From Ganaspis brasiliensis (Eukaryota; Arthropoda; Insecta; Hymenoptera; Figitidae), in the NCBI GenBank assembly GCA_037103525.1, contig JAZKLR010000283.1, forward strand, positions 992,001 through 1,056,000: 64,000 bases of DNA. The letters run 5' to 3'. Below are positions 33,196 through 42,968 of the stretch, one piece after another. Position numbers and translations under genes: made by a program. Below the pieces are notes generated by a model. That model was not told the origin of the DNA, did no database searches, and worked only from the letters and a program-made list of their open reading frames with translations. Every line of letters starts with the position of its first letter. Within the stretch, counting starts at the first letter, position 1.

Positions 33196-34521
33196 TTAAT
33201 GAACATTTAATGGCAATGGCGAAATCTTCTTAACACTTCTCTTGTATTCACCACGAGCAGTTTTTACCGTTACCACTCGAATAACACCTTCATCGTCAGG
33301 GTGAATCGCAATGATTCTTCCAAGAGGCCACCTCATTGGTGGAACATTATCTTCCTTGATGGTGACTAGGGTGCCGATGCCAATGTCCTTTGTAGATCCA
33401 GAGTACCACTTTGCTTTCATTATCTGCTCATGCAGATATTCTTTGTACCAGCGATTCCAAAAATGCTGGCGCATTTGTTGAACATGTTGCCACGATGATA
33501 GACGCCCTGGGGACAGCTCGCAAAGATCATGCTCTGGTATGCTTGTTAATGTGTCACCAATAAGGAAATGGCCAGGTGTTAAAGCGCTTAAATCGTTCGG
33601 ATCAGAGGAAATTGATGTTAAGGGACGGGAATTAAGGATTGCTTCAATTTCCGTAACAAAAGTAAGTAAATCCTCATAATTCAGGATTGAATCACCGACT
33701 ACACGAATCATATGATATTTTAGTGATTTTACGGCAGCCTCCCACAGACCACCAAAGTGTGGCGAGCTAGGCGGAATAAAGTGCCAATTTACACCGTCGT
33801 CTGAGAGAGTATTAACAATAGTATCATTATGTGTTTTTAAAAACTTAAAAATTTCATCAATTTCACGTTTTGCCCCCTGAAAATTAGTAGCATTGTCAGA
33901 ATAAATGTCCGTACATTTACCCCTTCTTGCAAAAAATCTTTTCAATGCTGCTAAAAAGGCATTGGTGCTCAAATCGCTAACAATCTCAATATGCACGGCT
34001 TTAGTTGAGAAGCATACAAACACGGCAGCATAGACTTTGATCTTATTTCGATTTCTGTGGCGCTTTTCCTTGATATAAAAAGGGCCACAATAATCAACAC
34101 CACAAATCAAAAACGGTCGTTTATAAGTAAGACGATTTTTAGGAAGATTTCCCATAACATAGCTTGGTATTTCCGGTTTTGCTTTACGACAGATAACGCA
34201 TCTTCGAATAACGTTTTTTACGACATTTCGACCGTCGATAATCCAAAAGGATTTACAAATTGAATTCAGCGTGGCTTGCGCACCAGCGTGATAATTTTTT
34301 ACATGATGCTCACGAATAATTAGGGTGGTTAATTTGTGCTTTGCAGGTATCAATACAGGATGCTTTTGGTAATACGGTAAATCGGACTTAGAAATTCTGC
34401 CCCCTACCCTGATAATTCCCTCTGAATCTAGAATAGGTGAAAGTGGAGCAGTTTTACCAATTATTTGCCCACCAGATTTGAACGATTGCAATATATCCGA
34501 AAATGACTCAGTTTGTGCCAT
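33196..34521 (-). CDS. BEL/Pao element 2 integrase and C-terminal region
   Basis: 441 codons shown from an internal ATG; in reality the 3' part of Pol, separated from the rest by a one-base shift. The zinc finger is HHVKNYHAGA with RRCVICRKAKPE. The catalytic acids sit in CGVDYCGP, YSDNATNF and FGGLWEAAVKSLK. The C-terminal NRWYKEYLHEQIM and PPMRWPLGRI are typical BEL/Pao integrase-tail motifs, and the frame ends NVH just inside the 3' LTR boundary (150 bp away). No lesion in this part. It would insert the element cDNA with 5-bp target duplication, as seen here. Confidence 0.92.
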   Translation of the reverse strand: MAQTESFSDILQSFKSGGQIIGKTAPLSPILDSEGIIRVGGRISKSDLPYYQKHPVLIPAKHKLTTLIIREHHVKNYHAGAQATLNSICKSFWIIDGRNVVKNVIRRCVICRKAKPEIPSYVMGNLPKNRLTYKRPFLICGVDYCGPFYIKEKRHRNRNKIKVYAAVFVCFSTKAVHIEIVSDLSTNAFLAALKRFFARRGKCTDIYSDNATNFQGAKREIDEIFKFLKTHNDTIVNTLSDDGVNWHFIPPSSPHFGGLWEAAVKSLKYHMIRVVGDSILNYEDLLTFVTEIEAILNSRPLTSISSDPNDLSALTPGHFLIGDTLTSIPEHDLCELSPGRLSSWQHVQQMRQHFWNRWYKEYLHEQIMKAKWYSGSTKDIGIGTLVTIKEDNVPPMRWPLGRIIAIHPDDEGVIRVVTVKTARGEYKRSVKKISPLPLNVH

Positions 34522-34546
34522 TTTCAGTAAGCAAATTTCAGCTGCC

Positions 34547-37500
34547 TTAATTTCGCTCGTGGAAATATGGCCGCTGATTCTTTCTTTTTTTTGCTGCGTT
34601 ATTTATAAACCGTAAACAATATGACATTACGCGTTTCATAGTGCTATATGACTCGAATCTTTCAAAAAATGCTTGCAAGGTGCAAGTATTTACGGTTGCG
34701 GCTACAGTTACAGATCGCTGCTCGGGTATTTCGATTATTTCGAGCTTGGAGATAGGCCATTCTTTCTCATCTTTCTTCAGCCATTCTGGACCACTTTGCC
34801 AAAATCGGTTTTGAATTATTTCGCTGGCATTTAAACCCCGAGAAACAAGATCAGCTGGATTTTGTTCCGATTTAACGTGACGCCACTCATTATCGGTAGT
34901 TTTGTTTTGTATTTCCGCGACGCGATTTGATACGAATGTTTTCAATACATGCGCCGGTGTATTTATCCAATGTAGTACGATTGTGGAATCGGACCAAAAA
35001 ATTATTTTACTAAACTCTAAACGTCGTAGAGCTTGCATACTAGATTCAAATAAATTTGCTGCTAAAAGTGCAGCGCAAAGCTCTAGTCTTGGAAGGGATA
35101 CGGACTTTAAAGGAGCGACTCTCGATTTTGAGCACAATAGACGGGAAAGACAACGCCCCTTTTCGTCAACTGATCTTAAATAGATAACTGCACCGTACGC
35201 CTTTTCACTCGCGTCGCTAAAGCAGTGCATTTGCAAATCAACACAATTTTTTATAATTACTCCCCGATCAAATTCGAGATTATTTAATAAAGATAAATTA
35301 TTATGATAATCTGTCCAGGCTGTGTGCATTGACATGGGCAAAGATTGGTCCCAATCAATTTTCAATTGCCACAATTGTTGCATGATAAGTTTTGCTTTGA
35401 CTACAACGGGACCCGATAAGCCTAAGGGATCGAACAGCTTCGCAATTTCAGATAGTACGCTCCTTTTCGTAATCTTTTTTGTTTGTTCGTTTTTATTGAC
35501 AATAAAAATTATTTTGTCTGTATTTGGCTTCCAGCAAATACCGAGCGTTTTAGTCATGGATTCCTTGTCTAATCTAAGATACGGGTTTTCTAATGTTTCT
35601 GTTATTGATTTAAGTAATTTAGGCTCGTTAGTAGCCCATTGTCTAAGCTGAAAACCCCCCGCTGCTGATATATTAACTAATTGAGGGATTAACGTCATTG
35701 CTTCTTCAAAGGTACTGGTACCTGTGAGAAGATCGTCAACATAAAAATCTTCCTTTAAAATAATACTAGCTTCGGGGTAATTTTTCGATTCATCATCTGC
35801 TAATTGTTTTAACGTACGCGTTGCTAAGAATGATGAAGAAGATACACCATAAGTGACAGTTTTTAAGTTATACGTTTTGATAGGTTTATTTGGGTCATCC
35901 CGCCATAAGATTTTTTGAAATTCCCTATCACTGCTATCGATTTCTATTTGCCGATACATTTTTGCCATATCGGCAATAACTACAAAAATGTGTGATCTAA
36001 AGCGAACAAGTATTGAAATCAAATCCTCCTGAATTGTCGGACCTACCATTAGACTTTCATTCAATGAAATATTATTTGATGTTTTTGCGGAAGCATCAAA
36101 TACGGTACGCAATTTAGTCGTTAAACTAGCATTTTTGATTACAGGATGATGAGGCATATAATAACCCTTTGCTTTGGAAGGATTTACATCCTCTGACATA
36201 TGGCCTAATTCTTCATATTCTTTAATGAACTCTACGTATTGTTTCTTTACTTCGGGTTTGCGTTCGAAAGACCTTTCTAGTGCATAAAAACGTTTGAGAG
36301 CTGTAGTATAAGATTCTCCAAGTTCTAATTCGCGATTTTTAAAGGGAAGTTTAACCGTATATCGCCCAGTTTCCGGATTCCGATGAGTATTTTCGCTATA
36401 ATGTTGTTCGCAGGCGATTTCTTCATTAGAGAAAATTTTCTTTGCCGGCACTTCTTCAATTTCCCAAAATTTAGTTATCCGATCGTTTAGAGTGTTTAAT
36501 GATAAATTACATGTGGAAAATTTTTGAATATTTTTTGTAGGAACATTTCCAGAAATGATCCAACCGAACTGAGTTTTTTGCAGAATGGTAGATTCTGCGC
36601 CTAATTCAAATTGACCCACGCATAATAATCTATAAAAATGCTCCGCCCCAATGAGAGCGTCGATTTCTGCCGGCCTGTGAAATCCCGGATCCGCGAGATG
36701 AATGTTAGAGGGAATTTTCAAAATATCTTTATTAATATGCCTGGCTGGTTGAAGGTCGGCAACTTCGTCTACTAATAAAAATCTTCCTGATATCGTGAAA
36801 TCATTTAAACGCGATTTTACTGTAGCGTTTAAATAATTTTTAACCCTTGATTTCGCATTGTTTACGCCACCAATAGCTATTTCGATAGGAACTGATTCCA
36901 GATCTAATTTTGAGGCCATAAGTCTAGTCATAAAATTTGATTGAGAGCACGAATCGATAAAAACTCGACAAGCTTGAGGATTATCCCTTTTATCAAAAAT
37001 GTTTACAATAGCAGTAGCTAACAAAACTTCGGTACCTGTGTTTACCTTTAAATTAACTACATTTGCCTGAACCGATTGAACATTTGCTACTTCCTGATTA
37101 GATTGATTAAAATTTCGATTTTCCCTATGTAATATCGTATTATGCTTGCCATTGCAAACTTTACAATTAGCAGATGTACACTCTTTGATTAAATGATTAG
37201 ATCGTAAACAATTAAAGCACAGTTTAGCATTTTTAACAATTTCGTGCCTTTTATCTATATCTACGCTAGTTAGCTTCTCGCAATTTTGTGTGTAATGATT
37301 ACCCTTACATAAATAACAATAAGGCTTGATTACTTGATTTGCATAATTTAGAAAAGTTCGATTAGAGCCTGTCGATTGGCGCGGTGGACCGCGCGATGGT
37401 AAACCGTTATGAGATGTAGATTTTTCCGGAATATTTCTTTCAAATTTCATAGCTTCTAAAATCTTTTGACGTGAGTGTAAAAAATCTAAAAGTTCATCCA

Positions 37501-38494
37501 TTGTAGGTAAAGCATTACATTTACTTTGTTCTTTCCATTTCAAGCGCGATTGATCATCTAATTTTGAGATTATTGCATATATTGGAAAGGCTTCTAAAAA
37601 CGGCTTATTTAATGCTTTTAATGCCCTATAATGCTTATTTGCTTCGTCTAAAATTTCTCCTATAGTTTCAGAAGTACCCCTATTAATTGATTTCAATTGG
37701 AAAAAAGCTTTAACACGATTATTTATTACCGACGTAGGATCATCATAATATTTTTCGAGAATATTCCATGCAACTAAATAATTTGCGGCTGTTGTCTCTA
37801 ATGACTCGATTTTTTCTAATGCTTTTCCTGATAAACATGACCGTAAATAAATTAATTTTTGCGTATCGCGGAAAGAGGGATTTTCATGAACAGCTGACTT
37901 AAAGGAATCTGAAAATCCTGGCCAGCTTTCATAAGAACCACTGAATTGGGGCAAATGCATAGCAGGTAATTTAATATGCACATCGTTTCTTAAAATATTT
38001 GACTCTATGTTGTCTTGTGATGTACCTGTATTACCTAAAACAGCTGATGTTGATTGAATTTGTGAAGGATTTTGTGTTAAAGGATTCGAATTTGTTGTGT
38101 CAATCAAACCGATGGTGTTAGTCAAAAATCGCCCGTTGTTCGAAGGTCGTGCGTTATCTAAATTTGTTAAATTATACGTTTGAATTGTAACTTCTTTATC
38201 GCGAATAATTTTTCGCGCCTTAGCAATGCTATCGGAAACGTCTTCCTCAAAATCAGATCGCTGTTTATTTTCTGATTCTAATTGTTCATCTAAAACTAAT
38301 TGTTCAATGTTTGATTGAATAAGTTCAAAGTCTTTTGCTGCAAGTTCGATGATTGTGCATTTTGATTTTAATTGTTCCAAATCTATATCTTCTATAGGTT
38401 TCTCAAGAAAAGTTTTAAAATTTGTTAATCTAGATTTCAGGGGTGTACGTTTCCTGACTAATCCTTTAATTTGGGCTACTGTTTCGGGATCCAT
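34547..38494 (-). CDS. BEL/Pao element 2 Gag-Pol polyprotein (to RNase H)
   Basis: 1,315 codons from ATG at 38492-38494. Order: coiled N terminus 1-165; Gag core (LPAMHLPQFSGS) 172-350; zinc knuckles (CYLCKGNHYTQNC, CFNCLRSNHLIKEC) 393-455; aspartic protease near 514, reading FIDSCSQ where DSG is usual in the family; reverse transcriptase 780-1000 with DMAKMYRQI and FYVDDLLTG; RNase H about 1110-1230 (CFSDASEKAYGAV, FWSDSTIVLHW, EQNPADLVSRG). The frame ends at 34547 in a region that should continue into integrase. An A-run of eight near 34,590 holds one base too many relative to the downstream frame. The rest appears intact. Confidence 0.92.
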   Translation of the reverse strand: MDPETVAQIKGLVRKRTPLKSRLTNFKTFLEKPIEDIDLEQLKSKCTIIELAAKDFELIQSNIEQLVLDEQLESENKQRSDFEEDVSDSIAKARKIIRDKEVTIQTYNLTNLDNARPSNNGRFLTNTIGLIDTTNSNPLTQNPSQIQSTSAVLGNTGTSQDNIESNILRNDVHIKLPAMHLPQFSGSYESWPGFSDSFKSAVHENPSFRDTQKLIYLRSCLSGKALEKIESLETTAANYLVAWNILEKYYDDPTSVINNRVKAFFQLKSINRGTSETIGEILDEANKHYRALKALNKPFLEAFPIYAIISKLDDQSRLKWKEQSKCNALPTMDELLDFLHSRQKILEAMKFERNIPEKSTSHNGLPSRGPPRQSTGSNRTFLNYANQVIKPYCYLCKGNHYTQNCEKLTSVDIDKRHEIVKNAKLCFNCLRSNHLIKECTSANCKVCNGKHNTILHRENRNFNQSNQEVANVQSVQANVVNLKVNTGTEVLLATAIVNIFDKRDNPQACRVFIDSCSQSNFMTRLMASKLDLESVPIEIAIGGVNNAKSRVKNYLNATVKSRLNDFTISGRFLLVDEVADLQPARHINKDILKIPSNIHLADPGFHRPAEIDALIGAEHFYRLLCVGQFELGAESTILQKTQFGWIISGNVPTKNIQKFSTCNLSLNTLNDRITKFWEIEEVPAKKIFSNEEIACEQHYSENTHRNPETGRYTVKLPFKNRELELGESYTTALKRFYALERSFERKPEVKKQYVEFIKEYEELGHMSEDVNPSKAKGYYMPHHPVIKNASLTTKLRTVFDASAKTSNNISLNESLMVGPTIQEDLISILVRFRSHIFVVIADMAKMYRQIEIDSSDREFQKILWRDDPNKPIKTYNLKTVTYGVSSSSFLATRTLKQLADDESKNYPEASIILKEDFYVDDLLTGTSTFEEAMTLIPQLVNISAAGGFQLRQWATNEPKLLKSITETLENPYLRLDKESMTKTLGICWKPNTDKIIFIVNKNEQTKKITKRSVLSEIAKLFDPLGLSGPVVVKAKLIMQQLWQLKIDWDQSLPMSMHTAWTDYHNNLSLLNNLEFDRGVIIKNCVDLQMHCFSDASEKAYGAVIYLRSVDEKGRCLSRLLCSKSRVAPLKSVSLPRLELCAALLAANLFESSMQALRRLEFSKIIFWSDSTIVLHWINTPAHVLKTFVSNRVAEIQNKTTDNEWRHVKSEQNPADLVSRGLNASEIIQNRFWQSGPEWLKKDEKEWPISKLEIIEIPEQRSVTVAATVNTCTLQAFFERFESYSTMKRVMSYCLRFINNAAKKRKNQRPYFHERN

Positions 38495-39044
38495 TTCTTA
38501 AGTTACGAGAAATGAAGCAATGATTACAAATAAATTGGGATAAATGAAGGACAGTGACAACTAAAAGAGCAACCAGAGACTTACTACTTAGATTTCTTCC
38601 TTCCCGTTGATTGATTGTTAAGATCTGGATGCCAATGATATTCAGCTGCTACGATGATGCTCCCGATGATACTCGGCTTCTATGATGATTATTTCAATGA
38701 TACTGAGTTACTACGATGATAAACTCAATGATATTCAGTTGAAATCTCGATGATTTACTGCCAGCAGAAGATAGAAGTCAGTTTACTCACGAATTTCATA
38801 TTACAATGAATGATTTTTCACTTCATTCACTTGATTCACAGTTACAATTGTTATTTTTCAAAAATAGTTTAAGTCAACATTGATTTTTATGATTCAAGTC
38901 ACTGATAACTGTTCATGTCCGAATTGTTATAACACACCTTTTTTATGATAGTGATTACGAACGATGCTCCAGTAAAATTACACTTTCGTTTGATAGTTCA
39001 AGTCGATTACACTTTTTGATGCACTCATATATCACTGAATTACT
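38495..39044 (-). other. 5' leader of BEL/Pao element 2 with short tandem repeats
   Basis: Between 38630 and 38760 a degenerate unit of about 35 bp (gatgatactcagcttctac-like) repeats four times, rich in gatgat. Elsewhere no structure is obvious. Confidence 0.7.
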
Positions 39045-39062
39045 ATCCGGCTCGAAGGACCA
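39045..39062 (-). promoter_or_regulatory. Primer-binding site, tRNA-Tyr type (BEL/Pao 2)
   Basis: Minus strand tggtccttcgagccggat directly abuts the 5' LTR; identical to the site of BEL/Pao element 1. Confidence 0.9.
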
Positions 39063-39800
39063 TGTTTTGATGTGATTGAAAATAAATGCTTTTCAATCTT
39101 CCCAATCTTTAATTAAAAAAAAAAGGGGAGTCACTTGGTGTTTAAAAATAATGAGTCAAATATACACATTATTTGAGTTTATTAATACTGGAGCATTTTA
39201 CATTAAGGTGTTGCTACGTGAACTTCGGAAAAGTAACTGATGTCAAAAATGACGCTCTCGTAAGGCATCGCAAAAGTTGGCAAAAACAGAAAAGTGGGGT
39301 ACATTGGTCTTCTTCTCATTGGTAGAGAGGTGGAGTTTAACTAATTACTACATTAAGGTCCCTTGCATACCTTCGACGACTAATCATCCGTCTGAAACAG
39401 GACTTTCTAAGAATTTATCTTTATTACATTTCATTCAAATATGTATCAAGGATCTACAAGATTTTATCCTAATTTCTAAAGTGTCAATAAACAAAATCCC
39501 TAGTATTGAATGCTTAGACTTGATTTTATCCTTTAATTTATGGCAAGGTAAACAAGTATTGTTCGTTTTCAATATAAATGAAAAGGTAGAATGGTACAAT
39601 CCTAATCTGAGAGATGCTTTGAAATTTGGCAATGATTTATAATTAAATAACATGAATAGAAATCACTTAGATTTATAAAGATTCATAAATGACGTCGTCT
39701 TTAAATTAGAAATATTTTAATTTTTTATTTTTAAGCTGAAAATTCTTTTCTGTAAGAAAAACTAACAAACTATATATAAAAAATCGTTTGCGTAGCAACA
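39063..39800 (-). repeat. 5' LTR of BEL/Pao element 2
   Basis: Direct copy of 32309-33046 at an offset of 6,754 bp, one difference noticed. Confidence 0.97.
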
Positions 39801-39805
39801 ATGAT

Positions 39806-41405
39806 AACGAATGGAAGAACTCTTTACAAGAAGCAGTTGTGTGGATGATGCCACAAATGCTTCGAAAGTTATTTGTTAGAATCTTAATTTATTGTCGTCC
39901 AGTACACCCCTATGAACTTTGGAATGAATTCAAGCAACAAATGTCTGAAGATTATAAAAGAACATATGACGAGAATGAAGCTTTCATTAAAGCTTACCAG
40001 AATATCAAATCTATGCTATCAAAAGAAGGCTACCAGTTAACTGACTTTGAAGGTTTAGTAGATGTACAAAATGATGTCAGTTTCCCTCATGTAAATGATG
40101 TTATTAATTTAGTGGAAGAGAGTTCAAGAGGTGAAGAAAGATATGTACAATTAAATGTTCAACAAAAAATGGTTGTTGATTATGTATTATAAATAATAGA
40201 TGATTCTGACAGAGAGACATGTAAATGTGTTTACATCGATGGACCTGGCGGATCTGGAAAAACTTTCACGTACATTACTTTATGGCATTTATTAAGAAGC
40301 AAAGGAAAACATGTCTGTAATACGGCTTTTATAGGAATAGCTGCTACTTTATTACCAGAAGGAAGGACAGTTCATAAAGTCTTTGGTTTGCCCGTTCGGA
40401 TATATAATGATTCATCATCCAATATAAAAGTGCAGTCTAAAGATAGTTTGTATTTAAAAGATGCTGATGTCTTGTTTTGGGATGAAGCACCAATGTCACC
40501 TAAATATGCCTTGCAAATTATGGACAGAACTTTAAGAGATATAATGAAATCAGATGTCATATTCGGCGGTTAAGTTGTTGTTTTAGGAGGAGATTTCAGA
40601 CAAGTTTTGCCAATAAAAGAACAAGAAATGAAGTTATTAGCTTATTTATTAAAGATTTCTCGCTGTGGAAATGTTTTAAACAATTTTCTTTATCAGAAAA
40701 TATGAGAGCATTACCTGAAGAATTTCAGTTTTTAAATTTTTTTACAAATAGGAAATGGTGGAATTAATGATTGTAATGATAATGTACAATTACCAGAATC
40801 AATCAATGAACAAGCTAATATTGATATTGCTTAAGATGTTTATGCTTCTCTGATTAAAGAGTGTAAATTTCAAGAATTATCGACTTGTGCAATTTTAGCT
40901 CCTAGAAACGCAGATGTTGATGATATAAATAAAAGATTTGTGGCAATATTGGAAAATGACAGAGAAAGAATATATAAAACCATAGATTCCATTGAAAATT
41001 GTGATAACGGAAACTTCAGTGAACTTATTTTACCAGAATATTTAAATACACTTTCACCTTCTGAATTGACACCACATGAATTATGTTTGAGAATACATTC
41101 TATCGTAATGCTCATCCGTAATCTTAGCATTAACGAAGGTTTGTGCAATGGCACAAGATTGTTAATTTTGGATTTATTAAACAATGTTATGAAATGTAAA
41201 AAATTAACTGGTGAAAATATTGTTTAGAAGTAGACAATTTTCAATTAAACTTGCGTTTGCTATGACCATCAATAAATCGCAAGGACAAACTTTTCAAAAA
41301 ATTCCTATAGATTTAAAGAAAGATGTTTTCAATCATGGTCAATTATATGTAGCACTATCAAGAGTACGTTCTTTTTCTTCATTAAAAGTATATTTGAGAA
41401 TTTAA
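39806..41405 (+). pseudogene. Helitron Pif1-type helicase, 3' part
   Basis: Continues the frame broken at 32308. NEWKNSLQEAVVWMMPQMLR and FVRILIYCRPVHPYELW precede the helicase. The Walker A motif GPGGSGKT (about 40241-40264), Walker B VLFWDEAPM, and GGDFRQVLPI follow in order. Near the end come NKSQGQTF and HGQLYVALSRVRS, motifs V and VI of the Pif1 family. In-frame stops at 40190 and 40571, several frameshifts and a deletion around 40.62-40.85 kb break it up. The helicase would unwind the element during rolling-circle transposition. Ends at TAA 41403-41405. Confidence 0.88.
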
Positions 41406-42711
41406 AGAAGTAATAGATATATAAAAAATTATGTTTATCGGGAAATTTTGTATTAATTTACATCTAAAATTCATGTCATTATTAAGTGATGAACAATACT
41501 ATTGACTCTTTCTTAAAAGCATGTTTAACAATGAATAATTCATACATGACAGTCATTAATATTTATCTTTTCATTTTTACCGCGGATCGTTGATAACATT
41601 TCAGTTATGACATTTCTTTACTTGGACTATTTAAAAGGCAAAAAATGTCATAATTTGACCTGTCCCAACAGGTCATGAAAAAAGAAAATGTAATATTTGT
41701 AACAATATTCACTATTAAATACAATAAACATTGACATTTAGTATTCTATCAACACAGGGGTAATTATACTCATCGTCAACTTTTAATAATTACAATTTTT
41801 ATATTAAAACGTATACATTTGCAACTAAATGTAAATATTATTTGATAGTTGTACATTCTCTGAATAATTATACCCAATATTTAAAATCATTTTTTTAACG
41901 AAAATTTGTTTCGTATATGTAAATAATTATACACTGCATCGTTTTTATACATTTTAGACTAACTTTTGTGTCGAAAGTCTAAAAATAAGTTATATGATTA
42001 GAAACAAATTATAAGTGTACAAGAAGTTCAATATAACCTCAAAAAGTAACTGTAATTAATATTTATATTTTTTCAAGATAATTTTCAAACTTCTTGTTTA
42101 AAAATAACTTACAAACCTTCTTACCAATTATATTGCGTTATTCACTTAATTAAAAAAAATTTAATTTTTAATTTTTAATCAACATTACATTTCAGTAAAA
42201 TTATAGTACTTCCCTTTCAAATTAGTTTACCAATTTATCTCAAAAGAATTTTTTTAGGTCTTTATTTTTTATTAGACTCTAGACTATGTACAGAAAAGAT
42301 TTTATATATTTAAAACGATAAAAAAATTTTGTAGTCTATTTTAGAAATACAAAACTTTTGATGGGTATAATTATCCTAACCCCGGGGCAATTAAATCCTA
42401 ATTTTATAAGCCTTTGGTTTGCAAATTATACATTTTTAGAAATCATCATAAATTAACGCATAAATGTCCATAAATTATTAAAATCAAATTTTTTAATCAT
42501 AGTTTGTGCCTTATACATTCTTATAAACTTAAAAAATTTATTTTTACTTTTATGATATTTATAAAAAAATGTTAAAAAAATGTGTCCTTTTATGAATTCT
42601 GACACTTTACCTTCTGCAACAGCAATACTGTACGTCTTTTGATTACTTAAGTTCAAAAAATACTATTCTTCAAAAGTCAAACAATTTAAAAATATTTGAT
42701 TTTTGAGACAG
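41406..42711. other. AT-rich stretch after the Helitron gene
   Basis: A weak inverted pair: ggggtaattatactcatcg at 41757 and gatgggtataattatcc at 42360, which may be the ends of a decayed 630-bp element. No Helitron 3' terminus could be fixed, and no gene seen. Confidence 0.45.
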
Positions 42712-42968
42712 TACCATTTTGACACAAAACTTATTTTAAAGACTGTTATATTGTGCAGAATGAAAATGTTATTTTGTACAACTGCTAAATGATATTATGT
42801 ACAATTTTAAAAAATAAATTTGTTATCTAGGTTTTTTAAAAAATTATATAAAATAACAAATTAATTTTTCAAAATTGTACAAAATAACATTTAGCAGTTG
42901 CACAAAATAACATTCTCATTCTGTACAATATAACAATCTTCAAAAACAGTTTTGTATCAAAATGATAC
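42712..42968. mobile_element. Small foldback element
   Basis: Arms of about 115 bp: gttattttgtacaactgcta answers tagcagttgcacaaaataac, and tattgtgcagaatga answers tcattctgtacaata. Ends gtaccattttg / caaaatgatac. No coding potential. Confidence 0.8.

Larger units (their letters stand above)
32304..39805 (-). mobile_element. BEL/Pao retrotransposon 2, nearly intact, with TSD
   Basis: 738-bp direct LTRs (32309-33046 and 39063-39800) bound a 6-kb body on the minus strand. The flanking 5-bp direct repeat is atgat (32304-32308 and 39801-39805). Removing the element and one repeat rejoins the Helitron frame exactly across LIDDD/NEW. I saw one LTR difference (t at about 32480, a at about 39234), so insertion was recent. 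Only one reading-frame break was found. Confidence 0.96.
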
